DNA from: Bacteroidales bacterium
GTDB taxonomy: Bacteria; Bacteroidota; Bacteroidia; Bacteroidales; Muribaculaceae
Length of the DNA stretch: 64,000 nucleotides
Reading direction: 5' to 3'
Assembly: GCA_910575545.1 (NCBI GenBank)
Contig: CAJTFH010000004.1
Coordinates: forward strand, 62,001 to 126,000
The notes below the pieces were generated by a model. It saw only the letters and a list, made by a program, of their open reading frames with translations, did not search any database and was not told the DNA's origin. The position numbers and the translations under genes were made by a program. Shown piece by piece: positions 18,499-27,643 of this stretch (positions within the stretch are counted from its first letter, which is position 1; each line of letters begins with the position of its first letter).

Positions 18499-18536
18499 CT
18501 CCGGGCTTAGCCTGCCAAGGCTCACCAAGCCCGGAG
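18499..18536 (-). terminator. Double-stem hairpin between the ELWxxDGT gene and susC
   Basis: CTCCGGGCTT (18499-18508) pairs perfectly with 18527-18536, and inside it AGCC pairs with GGCT, giving a nearly continuous 14-bp rod. A second, weaker hairpin (18556-18590) directly follows the stop of the upstream gene. Both lie in the susC leader, so they may partly terminate upstream transcription or set the susC mRNA end. Confidence 0.5.
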
Positions 18537-18590
18537 TCGGATGAACTTACGTTTCTAAGCCGCAATAGCCATTATAGCTATTATAGGCTT

Positions 18591-20435
18591 TTAACGGACA
18601 ATCAGTTTTGCAGTCTGGGTGGCATTGGCTGTGGCCACAGTCACCATGTAGACGCCGGAGCCGAGGCCGTTGACATTGACAACATTGTTTTCAGGCTCGC
18701 TGACAGCCTTCACCTGTGCGCCGGCCATGTTGTAGATGCGCACATCTTTCACAGGCACGTCGATGTCGATGCGGAAGCTCTCGACAGCAGGGTTGGGATA
18801 GAGGGCGAGTTTCACATCGCTGACGGTGATGGCTTCAAGCGCACCCTGTTCTTCGATTTCCTTACGTGTGCGGAATTCGATAGCCATAGCTTCTTCATCC
18901 TGTTTGGGATCATAGCCGTCTTTGCGGTAGTGGTAGCGGTAAATCTGATTGGTTACGGAGGAGGTGAACAGCAGGTCGCCGTTGAAGTTGCGCAGACAGT
19001 AAACCTTGTCGCCGTTGGCGTCGATATCGCTGACAATCTGAGGAATCGCGTCAGGAGCGTCAAGACGGTGGAGTTTGGTGTCGGTTGCGCCGGTGCCGTC
19101 ATGCGAGCCTTCGTTCCACCAATACATCGAGCCTCCGACAACGATAGCCTCTTTCACCCAGTTACAGCCCAAGCCGGGGGCGAAGTCATATTGCAACCAT
19201 ACTTTGTTGCCGTCGTAGCACCAGAGTTCGCCTCCGTAGTTGTCCTCTTTACCTTTAATCAGACCGTTGTTGGCACAGAAGATATACACATTGTCGAGCA
19301 CTACACCCGGGTCGGGGAACGACTGGTTGTCCTGTGTCGGTTCGTTCACGTTGATGTCGAACAGGCGGAAGTTGCCAGGTTCGCAGGTTGAAACGCCAAG
19401 CTCGCAGCCATGGATACCGTCGTTGCCACGGAAAATCACTTCACCGTTGTAGAGGTCGCCGACGCAGGTGACACCGCCACCGATACCGATACCTTTTTCA
19501 TCCTTGTTGGGGTTTGTGTCGAAGATATTATATGTGCCTTCGGCTGTTCCGTCGGATGCCCAAGGCTCATTGCCATGCTCCTGATCCCAAGCCTTGAAGA
19601 AGAGTTTCTCATTGTAGAAGTTCTTCATGTGGGCCAGAGCCGGGCCGTTGGTAGAGCCTTCCGGTTTTCCATCGGCAACTTCGAGGTTGATGTCCTTAAC
19701 CAGGAATGTGCCTTCGGTGGTTCCGTCGGTCACCCAAAGCTCAACACCATGGGTCACACCCTCTTTATCGGCCTCCTCAGCTTTGAAGAAAACCTTGCGG
19801 CCAACGCGGGCATTAGCTCCCCAGCGGTTGTCGTTCTCTTCCTGGCCGGGATATTTGCAATCAACCTCTTTAACAAGGTTAGTGCCCTCTTCGGTTCCGT
19901 CGGAAACCCAAAGCCACTGCTGGGGCTCTGTGCCGTAGTTCTCACTGTCAAAAGTGGTTGCGTAGAACACGAACCTGTTTTCGTCGAGCTGGCGGAAACC
20001 GATAGGGTTCGAGCTGCCGAAATCGTGTATATCCTTCACCATGTAGGTGCCATCTTCCGTACCGTCGGAAATCCACAGCTCCTGGCCGTTGTCTTCACCG
20101 TCGGTAGCGGAGAAAACAACTTTGTCGTTGAAGCGGGTCAGATACTGCACATTTGAAGTGTTCATGCCCGGATTGATATCCTTGACCATGCGGGTCCCCT
20201 CAGGGGTGCCGTCGGTCACCCACAGCTCCTCACCATGCTCGGTGTCTGTGGCCTGGAAGAAAGCCTTGTAGCCTTTTTCCGGTGAACCGGCAACGCAGAG
20301 GTTCTTCTGCTCGTCGAAATGTTTTGTCTGGCTCAGGTTAGCCTTGACACCGTCGGGAAGCAACGTTGTCATCTGGGCAACCATTCCTGCGGAGCACATC
20401 AGCGCTGCCGAAAGGAGTAAAGATTGTTTTTTCAT
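18591..20435 (-). CDS. ELWxxDGT-repeat secreted protein with T9SS sorting domain
   Basis: 614 residues with a signal peptide (about 1-20). About seven repeats carry the core ELWVTDGTPEGT or variants (ELWISDGTEDGT, LWVSDGTEEGT, ELWVTDGTTEGT, EPWASDGTAEGT, then two degenerate copies), each followed by VKDI-like strands. This looks like a beta-propeller. The C-terminal about 75 residues start LALYPNPAVESF and end KLIVR, a textbook T9SS type A sorting domain. The molecular role of this family is unknown; no catalytic residues can be assigned. It sits between the GH2 gene and susC on the same strand, so it probably belongs to the glycan locus as a surface binding or scaffold protein. Confidence 0.85.
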   Translation of the reverse strand: MKKQSLLLSAALMCSAGMVAQMTTLLPDGVKANLSQTKHFDEQKNLCVAGSPEKGYKAFFQATDTEHGEELWVTDGTPEGTRMVKDINPGMNTSNVQYLTRFNDKVVFSATDGEDNGQELWISDGTEDGTYMVKDIHDFGSSNPIGFRQLDENRFVFYATTFDSENYGTEPQQWLWVSDGTEEGTNLVKEVDCKYPGQEENDNRWGANARVGRKVFFKAEEADKEGVTHGVELWVTDGTTEGTFLVKDINLEVADGKPEGSTNGPALAHMKNFYNEKLFFKAWDQEHGNEPWASDGTAEGTYNIFDTNPNKDEKGIGIGGGVTCVGDLYNGEVIFRGNDGIHGCELGVSTCEPGNFRLFDINVNEPTQDNQSFPDPGVVLDNVYIFCANNGLIKGKEDNYGGELWCYDGNKVWLQYDFAPGLGCNWVKEAIVVGGSMYWWNEGSHDGTGATDTKLHRLDAPDAIPQIVSDIDANGDKVYCLRNFNGDLLFTSSVTNQIYRYHYRKDGYDPKQDEEAMAIEFRTRKEIEEQGALEAITVSDVKLALYPNPAVESFRIDIDVPVKDVRIYNMAGAQVKAVSEPENNVVNVNGLGSGVYMVTVATANATQTAKLIVR

Positions 20436-20488
20436 GTTTATAAGAATAGTGAGTTAATAATTGGTAACGTTCAATATGATTTTCACCA

Positions 20489-20515
20489 CTTATGTGCGGC
20501 TGAGCCGCACATAAG
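20489..20515 (-). terminator. Hairpin after the GH2 gene
   Basis: CTTATGTGCGGCT pairs perfectly with AGCCGCACATAAG around a single G, a 13-bp stem. It lies about 80 bases past the GH2 stop and before the next gene on the minus strand. No long T-run follows, so termination is likely but not certain. Confidence 0.55.
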
Positions 20516-20597
20516 GCCCCATGGGGCGTGGATGCAGTTCTTCAAAGACTATTCAACGGGGAGGACAGAGCCGTCAGGCTTGTCCGACAGACCATAA

Positions 20598-22478
20598 TCA
20601 CCGCTGGGCGCGGTCGCCGAGCATTTTCTCGACTTCCCGTTTCGCCTGGGCACGGTCTTTGCTGAAGATGGCCTTGATGCGGGCCATGTCGAATTTAGGC
20701 GCGCGGTCGTAGGTGTAGATTCCGTTCTTCTCCAGTTCCACATCAACAATCTGAGTGTAGCAGAATCCTGCGATATGGTCGTGGCTGAGAACCACATTAA
20801 CCTGGTCTTCAAGGCGGCGGTAGAACTCCTCGATTGTGCGGGGCGGCTCTCCGTAACCCCAGAACGCCTCTTCCGTGGCTACCTCGGGCGCATCCATGGT
20901 CTTCATCCATTTTATGCCGCCGAATTCATCAATCATATAGCATTCCCCTTTATATGGAGCGCTGTGGGCGGGATGGTGGATATATGGCTGGCCATCTTCT
21001 TTCAGCGACAGCTGTTTGTGCAGCTCCACAGGATCCTGCACATAGGTATGTTCGGCATAGATGTCGGTAAAACCTGCATGGTAACCGCCGCTGACAGTCA
21101 CCACCGGACGGGTGCGGTCGAGGTTCTTGGTCAGGAAATAGAGGTCGTTGCTCAGGCGTGCACGTTGCGCGTCGTGGGTGTCGGCAATCCATGTCTCATT
21201 CAGGGGCGACCATGCTATGAGCGAAGTAACATTATAATCGCGGTTGATGCATTCGTGCCACTCGGCCAGAAGGTTGCGGGCGGCCACCTTGTCAGTCCAG
21301 TTCATGCCCCAGCTTGCCGATTCCCCCCAGGTGAGATAACCGAGCTTATCGGCCCAATAGAAATAGCGGGGTTCAAACACTTTCTGATGGAGACGCGCGC
21401 CGTTGAAACCGGCTTCTTTGGCCAGCTCTATGTCGCGGCGCAGCTGGCTGTCGTCGGGCGCGGTCCACTGCCCGTCGGGATAATACCCCTGGTCGAGCAC
21501 CAGACGCTGGTAATAAGGTTCGTTGTTGAGATAGAACACCTTGCCGCGAAGTTCGGCCTTGCGCATACCGGCATAGGATGTAACCTTATCGATTTCCTTG
21601 CCTGCCTGATCGGTTACAGTAAACTCTATGTCGTAGAGAAACGGTGATTCGGGACTCCATGTCTTAGGATTCTTCACCGGAATCACTGCGAATGAAGAGC
21701 CTGAGGCAGCCACCTGCTTGTCGCCCACCACTTTCTTTCCGTCGAGCACACGGATACGCAGCTTGGCATCCCGGTCGAGGTCGTAGAACTGAGGCTCGAA
21801 CACAAACTGGCTGCCGTCGAGGTCGGGGGTGATACGGCAACTTTTTAGCCCTCCGTAGTTAACTGCCTCAAGCCATACGGTCTGCCATATGCCTGTTACT
21901 CGGGTGTAGAGGCATTCATAAGAATTGAGCCTGCGCGACTGCTTGCCACCGGTCTGCTGCCAAGAGCGCACATCGTCTTCCACATAGACCACAAGGTCGG
22001 CCTCTTCGCCCGGCTTGACGGCAGAAGTGATGTCAACGGCAAACGACGCTCCGCCACCATAGTGGGTGAAAAGCGATTTGCCGTTGATGAAAACCTCTGC
22101 ACGGTAGTCAACACCCCCGAAATTGAGCATCACGCGCTTGCCCTGCCACTGCTGCGGCACGGCAAGTTTACGATGATACCACATCGCATTGATGAAATCT
22201 GTGTGCCCCACCCCTGAGAGAGGGCTCTCGGGGCAGAACGGCACTATGATATTATCTGAAAACCCTGTTGATTTCTGGAGGTCCTGCTCCTTGCCGCTTT
22301 TCCCGAAGTCGAAACGATAAGTCCAGTCACCACCGTTGAGATTTACCCACTGGGGTCTCTCAAACTGGGGACGCGGATATTCCGGACGCGGAACAGACTG
22401 CGACTGCTCTGCTGCGGCAGATACCGGCGCACATAAAGCTATCAGAAATAGACCGACCGGCAAAAGATAATTTTTCAT
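20598..22478 (-). CDS. Glycoside hydrolase family 2 enzyme
   Basis: 626 residues from MKNYLLPVGL, which opens a signal peptide ending VSAAA. It has a jelly-roll sugar-binding domain (about 40-200, with GVDYRAEVFINGK), an Ig-like domain (about 205-310) and a TIM barrel. The acid/base Glu is in AWSPLNETW (about 428) and the nucleophile Glu in MIDEFGG (about 517), so the active site appears intact. Family activities include beta-galactosidase, beta-glucuronidase and beta-mannosidase; specificity is not readable here. The longer open frame upstream (29 residues) has no signal character and overlaps the promoter. It is probably the first gene of the minus-strand glycan operon. Confidence 0.92.
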   Translation of the reverse strand: MKNYLLPVGLFLIALCAPVSAAAEQSQSVPRPEYPRPQFERPQWVNLNGGDWTYRFDFGKSGKEQDLQKSTGFSDNIIVPFCPESPLSGVGHTDFINAMWYHRKLAVPQQWQGKRVMLNFGGVDYRAEVFINGKSLFTHYGGGASFAVDITSAVKPGEEADLVVYVEDDVRSWQQTGGKQSRRLNSYECLYTRVTGIWQTVWLEAVNYGGLKSCRITPDLDGSQFVFEPQFYDLDRDAKLRIRVLDGKKVVGDKQVAASGSSFAVIPVKNPKTWSPESPFLYDIEFTVTDQAGKEIDKVTSYAGMRKAELRGKVFYLNNEPYYQRLVLDQGYYPDGQWTAPDDSQLRRDIELAKEAGFNGARLHQKVFEPRYFYWADKLGYLTWGESASWGMNWTDKVAARNLLAEWHECINRDYNVTSLIAWSPLNETWIADTHDAQRARLSNDLYFLTKNLDRTRPVVTVSGGYHAGFTDIYAEHTYVQDPVELHKQLSLKEDGQPYIHHPAHSAPYKGECYMIDEFGGIKWMKTMDAPEVATEEAFWGYGEPPRTIEEFYRRLEDQVNVVLSHDHIAGFCYTQIVDVELEKNGIYTYDRAPKFDMARIKAIFSKDRAQAKREVEKMLGDRAQR

Positions 22479-22548
22479 GGTATAAACTTCTATATTTATT
22501 GGTTCGTTGAACGGCCAGAAACTGTAACCGCCCATGTTTTTGATGCTG

Positions 22549-22556
22549 CAAATATA
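22549..22556 (-). promoter_or_regulatory. Promoter -7 motif TATATTTG for the GH2 gene
   Basis: A perfect TAnnTTTG match on the minus strand, 71 bases upstream of the GH2 start. A TTG lies about 17 bases further upstream as a possible, weak -33 box. It supports the 22478 start over the longer frame. Confidence 0.6.
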
Positions 22557-22706
22557 CCGCCGCACCGTTCTCGCAACATAGTAAAAATGGATTTTTATTG
22601 GGGAAATATGTCCAACCTCTTGTCAGACTTTGCATTTTTACCCCGATTTGCACACCATTACCCACTTTCGGGACATATTAACCCTTTTCGACCCCTCATT
22701 CATATA

Positions 22707-22714
22707 TATATTTG
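22707..22714 (+). promoter_or_regulatory. Promoter -7 motif TATATTTG for the GH43 gene
   Basis: A perfect TAnnTTTG match ending 34 bases before the ATG at 22749. The upstream -33 region is T-rich without an exact TTTG at the ideal spacing. With the GH2 motif it makes this a divergent promoter region. Confidence 0.65.
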
Positions 22715-22748
22715 CAAAAGTAAAAACAAAAACAGATATAAACATACC

Positions 22749-23747
22749 ATGACTGTTAAATCATTATCATCCCTCACCCTGGCTCTTGCCATGACACCTG
22801 TGGCAATCACCAGCCTCACCTCCTGCCAGTCGCAAAAAGAAGAAATGGCGCAAGGGGAACAGATTTTCTATGCCGACCCGACAATATATGCGGAAAACGG
22901 CAAGTTCTACCTCACCGGCACCCGCAACCGCGAGCCGCTGGGCTTCGCCCTGCTCGAATCGACCGATTTGAAGAACTGGACTCCAGCCCGGCCCGACAGC
23001 ATGATCCTGACCCCAGGCGAAACCGTTTTCGGCACAATGGGCTTCTGGGCGCCCCAAATCATCAAAGACGGAAACAGATACCTGTTTGCATATACCGCCA
23101 ACGAACAAACCGTGCTGGCCGCTTCCGACAGCCTCAACGGCATCTACACACAGGCTGAGCCACTCCCCATCGACGGTTCGGAAAAAAATATCGACCCCTT
23201 CCTGTTCACCGATTCCGACGGGCGCAGCTATCTCTACCACGTGCGCTTCGACAACGGTAATTTCCTTTGGGTTGGCGAATTCGACCCCGCCACAGGCAAA
23301 ATAAAAGAGGGCACACTCCAGCGCTGCTTCGTCAACGACCAGCCATGGGAAGCAACCCCCGCCTATGAAAGCGCACCGATAATGGAAGGCCCAACAGTAA
23401 TCAAAATCGATGACCTCTATTATCTGTTCTATTCTGCCAACCATTTCATGAGTGAAGATTACGCCGTTGGTTACGCCACAGCGCCCACACCCGTTGGGCC
23501 TTGGACCAAAAACCCCGCCAACCCCATCATACACCAATCAATAGTGGGCGAGAAAGGCTCAGGCCACGGCGACATATTCACCGATAACGACGGTAAGTTA
23601 CGATATGTCTACCACGTCCATAACTCCGACTCGGTAGTGTCGCCCCGACGCACACGCATCATAACACTCAACGTGGAGCGTGACAGTGCCGGTCCCGCAC
23701 GCATAACAGCCGACCCAGCCACAATCATAATACCGGTTAAAGCATAA
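22749..23747 (+). CDS. Glycoside hydrolase family 43-type lipoprotein
   Basis: 332 residues from the ATG at 22749; the lipoprotein signal MTVKSLSSLTLALAM ends in LTSC. The five-bladed propeller of GH43 is recognised by its three acidic residues in order: base Asp in FYADPTIY (about 42), modulating Asp in KNIDPFLF (about 148) and acid Glu in MEGPTVI (about 212). Typical activities are alpha-L-arabinofuranosidase, beta-xylosidase and exo-galactanase. The frame is open upstream to 22587, but that stretch lacks signal character and contains the promoter. Divergent from the GH2 gene and probably coregulated with it; it is the only plus-strand gene of the locus. Confidence 0.9.
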   Translation: MTVKSLSSLTLALAMTPVAITSLTSCQSQKEEMAQGEQIFYADPTIYAENGKFYLTGTRNREPLGFALLESTDLKNWTPARPDSMILTPGETVFGTMGFWAPQIIKDGNRYLFAYTANEQTVLAASDSLNGIYTQAEPLPIDGSEKNIDPFLFTDSDGRSYLYHVRFDNGNFLWVGEFDPATGKIKEGTLQRCFVNDQPWEATPAYESAPIMEGPTVIKIDDLYYLFYSANHFMSEDYAVGYATAPTPVGPWTKNPANPIIHQSIVGEKGSGHGDIFTDNDGKLRYVYHVHNSDSVVSPRRTRIITLNVERDSAGPARITADPATIIIPVKA

Positions 23748-23859
23748 TCGTGTGTTTGCATTTAACTCACACACGGATTGAGGGATAAATCCAGACCAAA
23801 ATCCAAGTCTATTTCATAAGGTTAAAAGATTCAATAGAAAAAGGTTAGTATTTAAGGCA

Positions 23860-23892
23860 GTAAGCCGCGCGGAACAGTTCCGCGCGGCTTAC
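23860..23892. terminator. Bidirectional terminator between convergent genes
   Basis: A perfect 16-bp stem (23860-23875 with 23877-23892) has only one unpaired base at the turn and is followed by TTTATTA. It serves the GH43 gene on the plus strand and probably the flippase-like gene on the minus strand. The tight perfect stem suggests cruciform potential. Confidence 0.8.
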
Positions 23893-23966
23893 TTTATTAT
23901 AACCGAGGATATTCAAAACTCCAACTATAGGAAAATGTGTCCGCTCCCTCGAACCAACAAATTCTG

Positions 23967-25091
23967 TTACGATTCCGATTGACGTGATAGACGGTGTTTC
24001 TCAACAGCTATCATGGCAAACGTAACCAGCCCCAGCGCTATCATAACCAAAGTCTGCGAAGCAATCAGAACATTGCCGAAGGCAGCACCGACAGTAACAA
24101 ATTCCGTATGGCTGACACCTGCAAGCGCTCCAGACGAGGTGGCAGCAGGCATAAACAGCCCTAAACCGAACAACATCGTTGTCTGGTACGGACCTATCCC
24201 TCCATTCGACGGGATGCCCATCGAGATGCTCGTAAGCACGAAACAGACCAGCACCACCAGCAATCCATGGCTGTCAAACAGAGCCCGGGTCAACGGAAAG
24301 GCATGGAAAGCCACCTCCAGTTGCAGGAAATAACATCCCCATATACACACAGTCAGCCCAAGCCACTGGAATTTGCCCCTCATACGGGCAATCGCCGCAA
24401 ATCCACCCCACAGGCCATTGAGGAAATCGCGCGACTTTGCAACCAAACGGCTGCGGCTATGGGAGAGAACCCACCACATCGCAAGCACCACAACAGCCAA
24501 CGCCCCCCATGTCCACGGGGAAGTGGCCATATTGAGGAGCTTCTGATAGGCATCGGGATAAGCGCGCACAAACTCGACAATCGGGCCACGCGCCATGACG
24601 AAGGTGGCCAGCGTCAGCAGCCCGACTGTGACAAGATCGGCAAAGCGGTCGGCAATCATCGAACCGAAAACAGTTGAAAACCTGGCATCCTCGCGGACAG
24701 AAACATACCCCGTGCGCCACACCTCTCCCAACCGGGGAAACACCAGGTTAACGGCATATGTGCCGAAAATGCTGCAGACAAGCACATGAACCGGCGCATC
24801 GATGCCTAAGGCACGCAATTGGATGCCCCATCGCAATGCCCTGAACACCATCGGCATCACGCTCATAACCATCATCAACCCTATCCAGCGGAAATCACAA
24901 TCATGACGGATAACCCTCATCATATCGCCAAAATCGATATCGCGGAACATTACCACACACAACCCCACGCTCACCACCACCGGGATGATGAACTTCACAG
25001 CCTTGGCCACCTTCCCCTCTTTACGCTGGGGAGTGCCGTTTCCAACCGGGTCTTTTCCAGCCTCTGATGATTCTATCTGCTGTTTTCGCAT
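23967..25091 (-). CDS. Lysylphosphatidylglycerol synthase-like/UPF0104 membrane protein
   Basis: 374 residues with a short charged N terminus and about eight hydrophobic helices. The fold is that of the membrane (flippase) half of MprF-type proteins: conserved FRALRWGIQLRALG in the first third and GGIGPYQTTMLFGLG near the C terminus. No aminoacyl-transferase domain is present, so it is unlikely to lysinylate lipids by itself; transport or flipping of a lipid is the family inference. It is followed by a terminator and preceded by a promoter motif, so it is probably monocistronic. Confidence 0.85.
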   Translation of the reverse strand: MRKQQIESSEAGKDPVGNGTPQRKEGKVAKAVKFIIPVVVSVGLCVVMFRDIDFGDMMRVIRHDCDFRWIGLMMVMSVMPMVFRALRWGIQLRALGIDAPVHVLVCSIFGTYAVNLVFPRLGEVWRTGYVSVREDARFSTVFGSMIADRFADLVTVGLLTLATFVMARGPIVEFVRAYPDAYQKLLNMATSPWTWGALAVVVLAMWWVLSHSRSRLVAKSRDFLNGLWGGFAAIARMRGKFQWLGLTVCIWGCYFLQLEVAFHAFPLTRALFDSHGLLVVLVCFVLTSISMGIPSNGGIGPYQTTMLFGLGLFMPAATSSGALAGVSHTEFVTVGAAFGNVLIASQTLVMIALGLVTFAMIAVEKHRLSRQSES

Positions 25092-25102
25092 AAATTACGT
25101 TG

Positions 25103-25110
25103 CAAAAATA
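25103..25110 (-). promoter_or_regulatory. Promoter -7 motif TATTTTTG for the flippase-like gene
   Basis: A perfect TAnnTTTG match on the minus strand, 11 bases before the ATG at 25091, implying a very short leader. A TTTG lies 16 bases further upstream, slightly closer than the usual 19-21. Confidence 0.5.
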
Positions 25111-25280
25111 GCAATTCCGTGCCATTCAAAAAAACATGAATGCGACCTCTTACAACAACTACTGCATGAAACAGGCATATATGATGGAAATCTGCAAAGG
25201 TTTTTGTATAAAATTAACCAAACCCAAACATATTTTATCAGTAAAACTTCATAAATTCGCCATTACAATCACCGGCCAAT

Positions 25281-26189
25281 ATGAAGCACCAGAAACTACT
25301 ATCCGACGCCCCTATCCGGCTATCAGAACTGGCAACCCTCAAAGAGGTGTCAGAGGATTTCAGCCATCTGGGGCAGGACTACATACTGTCGCACATCACC
25401 ACCGACCTGTCGTTGTTCTTCTCCGAAGAAGCCCGGCGCCTCGACGGCCACACCATGATTGTATGCGTCAAAGGGATGCTCAAAGGCACCATCGACCTGG
25501 AAACCGTTGTGGTGCCACCGCTGTCTGTGGCCTTTGTAGCTCCCGACAGGGTCTTCCATATCCTCGAATGGGAAGGCCAGGAGCATGAAGCCTACCTCCT
25601 ATTCCTGTCAAACAAGTTCGTCTACGACCTCAACATCGACCTAAACGCCATAGACACCAACATCTTCACATCGGCGAAATCGGTGCTGGAGCTTACCGGC
25701 GACCAGGTTGACCTGCTGATACGCTATTTCGAGATGCTTCACAAGGTAGCTTCGGAGCGAAACCACTACAACCGCCACATCGCCCGGGCGCTAACCTCAG
25801 CCGCCGCCTACCAGGTTATGGCCTTCGGAGAAGCCCACACCGCAGTAGAAAGCAATAAAAAATCATATTCGCGCAAACTGGCCTATGTCAGGACATTCCT
25901 CCGGCTCGTGCGCAACAATCACCGACAAGAGCGAGCCATAGGCTTCTATGCCGACCAAATGTTCATATCGCCAAAATACCTCTCGCTGATAATCAAAGAA
26001 GCAACGGGGCGCTCGGCAGCCGAATGGATCGACCAGTATGTCATACAGGAAGCCAAGAACCTGCTGAAATATTCCGGCAAGAACGTGCAACAGGTAGCCT
26101 ATGAGCTGAACTTCTCAAACCAGTCATCATTCGGCAAGTATTTCAAGCACCTCACCGGCATGTCGCCCACCCAGTTCCAGAACCAGTAA
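25281..26189 (+). CDS. AraC-family transcriptional regulator
   Basis: 302 residues. The N-terminal about 190 residues form a cupin-like sensing domain. The C-terminal about 100 residues contain two helix-turn-helix motifs, including AIGFYADQMFISPKYLSLII and VQQVAYELNFSNQSSFGKYF, followed by the family ending LTGMSPTQF. It is a soluble one-component activator or repressor, probably responding to a small molecule. It is divergent from the flippase-like gene and its target is unknown. A TAAATTCG sequence (25252-25259), close to the -7 consensus, precedes it. Confidence 0.92.
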   Translation: MKHQKLLSDAPIRLSELATLKEVSEDFSHLGQDYILSHITTDLSLFFSEEARRLDGHTMIVCVKGMLKGTIDLETVVVPPLSVAFVAPDRVFHILEWEGQEHEAYLLFLSNKFVYDLNIDLNAIDTNIFTSAKSVLELTGDQVDLLIRYFEMLHKVASERNHYNRHIARALTSAAAYQVMAFGEAHTAVESNKKSYSRKLAYVRTFLRLVRNNHRQERAIGFYADQMFISPKYLSLIIKEATGRSAAEWIDQYVIQEAKNLLKYSGKNVQQVAYELNFSNQSSFGKYFKHLTGMSPTQFQNQ

Positions 26190-26245
26190 CACCCCCGTAA
26201 AAGGCTTTCATGCGCATCACTGACGCAATTGCCGACGGCAACCGA

Positions 26246-26935
26246 TTACTCATATATTGCCGGGAAAATGCGGCTCAGATTGGCCTGTATAATGCCTGAA
26301 AGTGAAAATGCATCAGTTGACAATGCGTCAGCCACATTGTCAACCACTCGGCTGAGTGGCATATCAGCCTCGTCGGTTTCGACAAGCATACGGCCGGGAT
26401 TGACGGCTGCTGCCGCAGCCGGGTTGAACCTCTCTCCGAATGACAGGTAATTTTTTTCCCGCAACGCCAAAAATTGATCCGCTTGTTGGGGTGAGCCCCG
26501 GAAACCGTGCCATATCCAAGGCTGGCGAATCCCTTGCGGTAGTTCCCGCTGCAGAGTCTTGCACAGCTCCATCAGCCTGTGGCCGGTTCTGACCACATGC
26601 AGCACCAAAGGCTTGCCCACAGCCTCGCTGATTTCCACCTGACGCCTGAACACAAACTCCTGCAGAGCCAATGAAGCGCCACGCAGAGCATCAAGACCCA
26701 CTTCTCCCACTGCCACCACGCAGGGCAACTCCACCACACGCTCCAGCCGGGCCAGCTCGAGATTCATACCCTCAACACCAAGATTTTGCGTAGCCCACGG
26801 GTGAATGCCTGCGGAAAACGGCCCTGGGCATCCATCCTCAATCATATCCATGACTTCCGCAGGAGAGCCGCTGACAACGGCGCTGCCGCATTTCTGCCGC
26901 CCATGGGCATGTATATCCAAAGGTATCTGTTGCAT
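26246..26935 (-). CDS. TatD-family metal-dependent hydrolase
   Basis: 229 residues, shorter than the usual 255-265. Metal-binding residues are in place: DIHAHG near the N terminus, GEVGLD, VLHVV, WHGFRG and VETDEAD. The family are metal-dependent DNases/hydrolases. Starts at 26968 and 26935 are possible; I chose the second, where MQQIPLDIHAHG fits the family start. It follows yidD on the same strand, matching the common Bacteroidales order hemD-rnpA-yidD-tatD. It converges with the AraC gene, with 56 bases between stops. Confidence 0.88.
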   Translation of the reverse strand: MQQIPLDIHAHGRQKCGSAVVSGSPAEVMDMIEDGCPGPFSAGIHPWATQNLGVEGMNLELARLERVVELPCVVAVGEVGLDALRGASLALQEFVFRRQVEISEAVGKPLVLHVVRTGHRLMELCKTLQRELPQGIRQPWIWHGFRGSPQQADQFLALREKNYLSFGERFNPAAAAAVNPGRMLVETDEADMPLSRVVDNVADALSTDAFSLSGIIQANLSRIFPAIYE

Positions 26936-26971
26936 AAAATATAAGATGGTATATGCCACAGGGGGCACTTG

Positions 26972-27202
26972 TCACGGCACAGGGTCATAGCCGCTGCCTC
27001 CCCACGGATGGCAACGGACAATTCGCTTCACTGTCAACCACAGGCCTTTCAACGGGCCGTGACGGCGCAATGCCTCTATGGCATATTGCGAGCATGTGGG
27101 AGTGAACCGGCAACTGCGTGGAAGCAAGGGGGAGATAGCTCCGCGATAGAACCACACACACCCCTCCAGCACCTTGGCAAGGCCTTTAAGAACGGGATTC
27201 AT
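26972..27202 (-). CDS. yidD: Membrane protein insertion efficiency factor YidD
   Basis: 76 residues, the normal family length. It shows the family signature [16 protein letters not shown], with the conserved cysteines, and GGSGYDPVP at the C terminus. YidD is a small membrane-associated protein that aids YidC-dependent insertion. Its start overlaps the end of rnpA by 17 bases, the usual close coupling of the pair. Confidence 0.97.
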   Translation of the reverse strand: MNPVLKGLAKVLEGCVWFYRGAISPLLPRSCRFTPTCSQYAIEALRRHGPLKGLWLTVKRIVRCHPWGGSGYDPVP

Positions 27203-27599
27203 CCATATGCTTATTACAATCCCCGAAAATGCCCGTCAGGATGCGTTTTACCGACTTTTCAATCCGGCTGTAAGATTCAAGACTGTTGGATATGTAGACA
27301 AAAGCCACATCGACCGGCACAGCCACCTCAGAAGGGATAAGCGCGCCACGGTTGAGGCGGTAGGCCTCGCGCACACGACGGCGCGCCGTCACACGGTCAA
27401 CGGCATGGCGGATGCGTTTTTTAGGAATGGATATAAGAAACTGCACACTTTCACCCTTTTCCCTGCCTGGATTCTCCGCCCAGACAGCCCGCAGCGGGTA
27501 GGCCATAACGGTATGCGACCCGCCAGTGTTGCTAAAAAGACGGTCAACGGCTATCTTCGCACACAATCTGTGGTTTTTCCCTAACGAAAACTGCTTCAT
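27186..27599 (-). CDS. rnpA: Ribonuclease P protein component
   Basis: 137 residues. RnpA binds the catalytic RNA of RNase P and helps mature tRNA 5' ends. The N terminus [13 protein letters not shown] is typical, and the central RNR-like basic helix [14 protein letters not shown] is present. It overlaps yidD and follows hemD by 44 bases. The linkage with rpmH/dnaA seen in many bacteria is absent, as is common in Bacteroidetes. Confidence 0.95.
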   Translation of the reverse strand: MKQFSLGKNHRLCAKIAVDRLFSNTGGSHTVMAYPLRAVWAENPGREKGESVQFLISIPKKRIRHAVDRVTARRRVREAYRLNRGALIPSEVAVPVDVAFVYISNSLESYSRIEKSVKRILTGIFGDCNKHMDESRS

Positions 27600-27643
27600 A
27601 ACCGGCGGTTATTGGGTGAATGCGGAAAGGCTGACTCAAACCA

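Noticed and set aside
18591-20435. Tandem DNA-level repeats suggesting a CRISPR or minisatellite in the ELWxxDGT gene
   Set aside because: The periodicity is at protein level, with diverged codons and irregular spacing.
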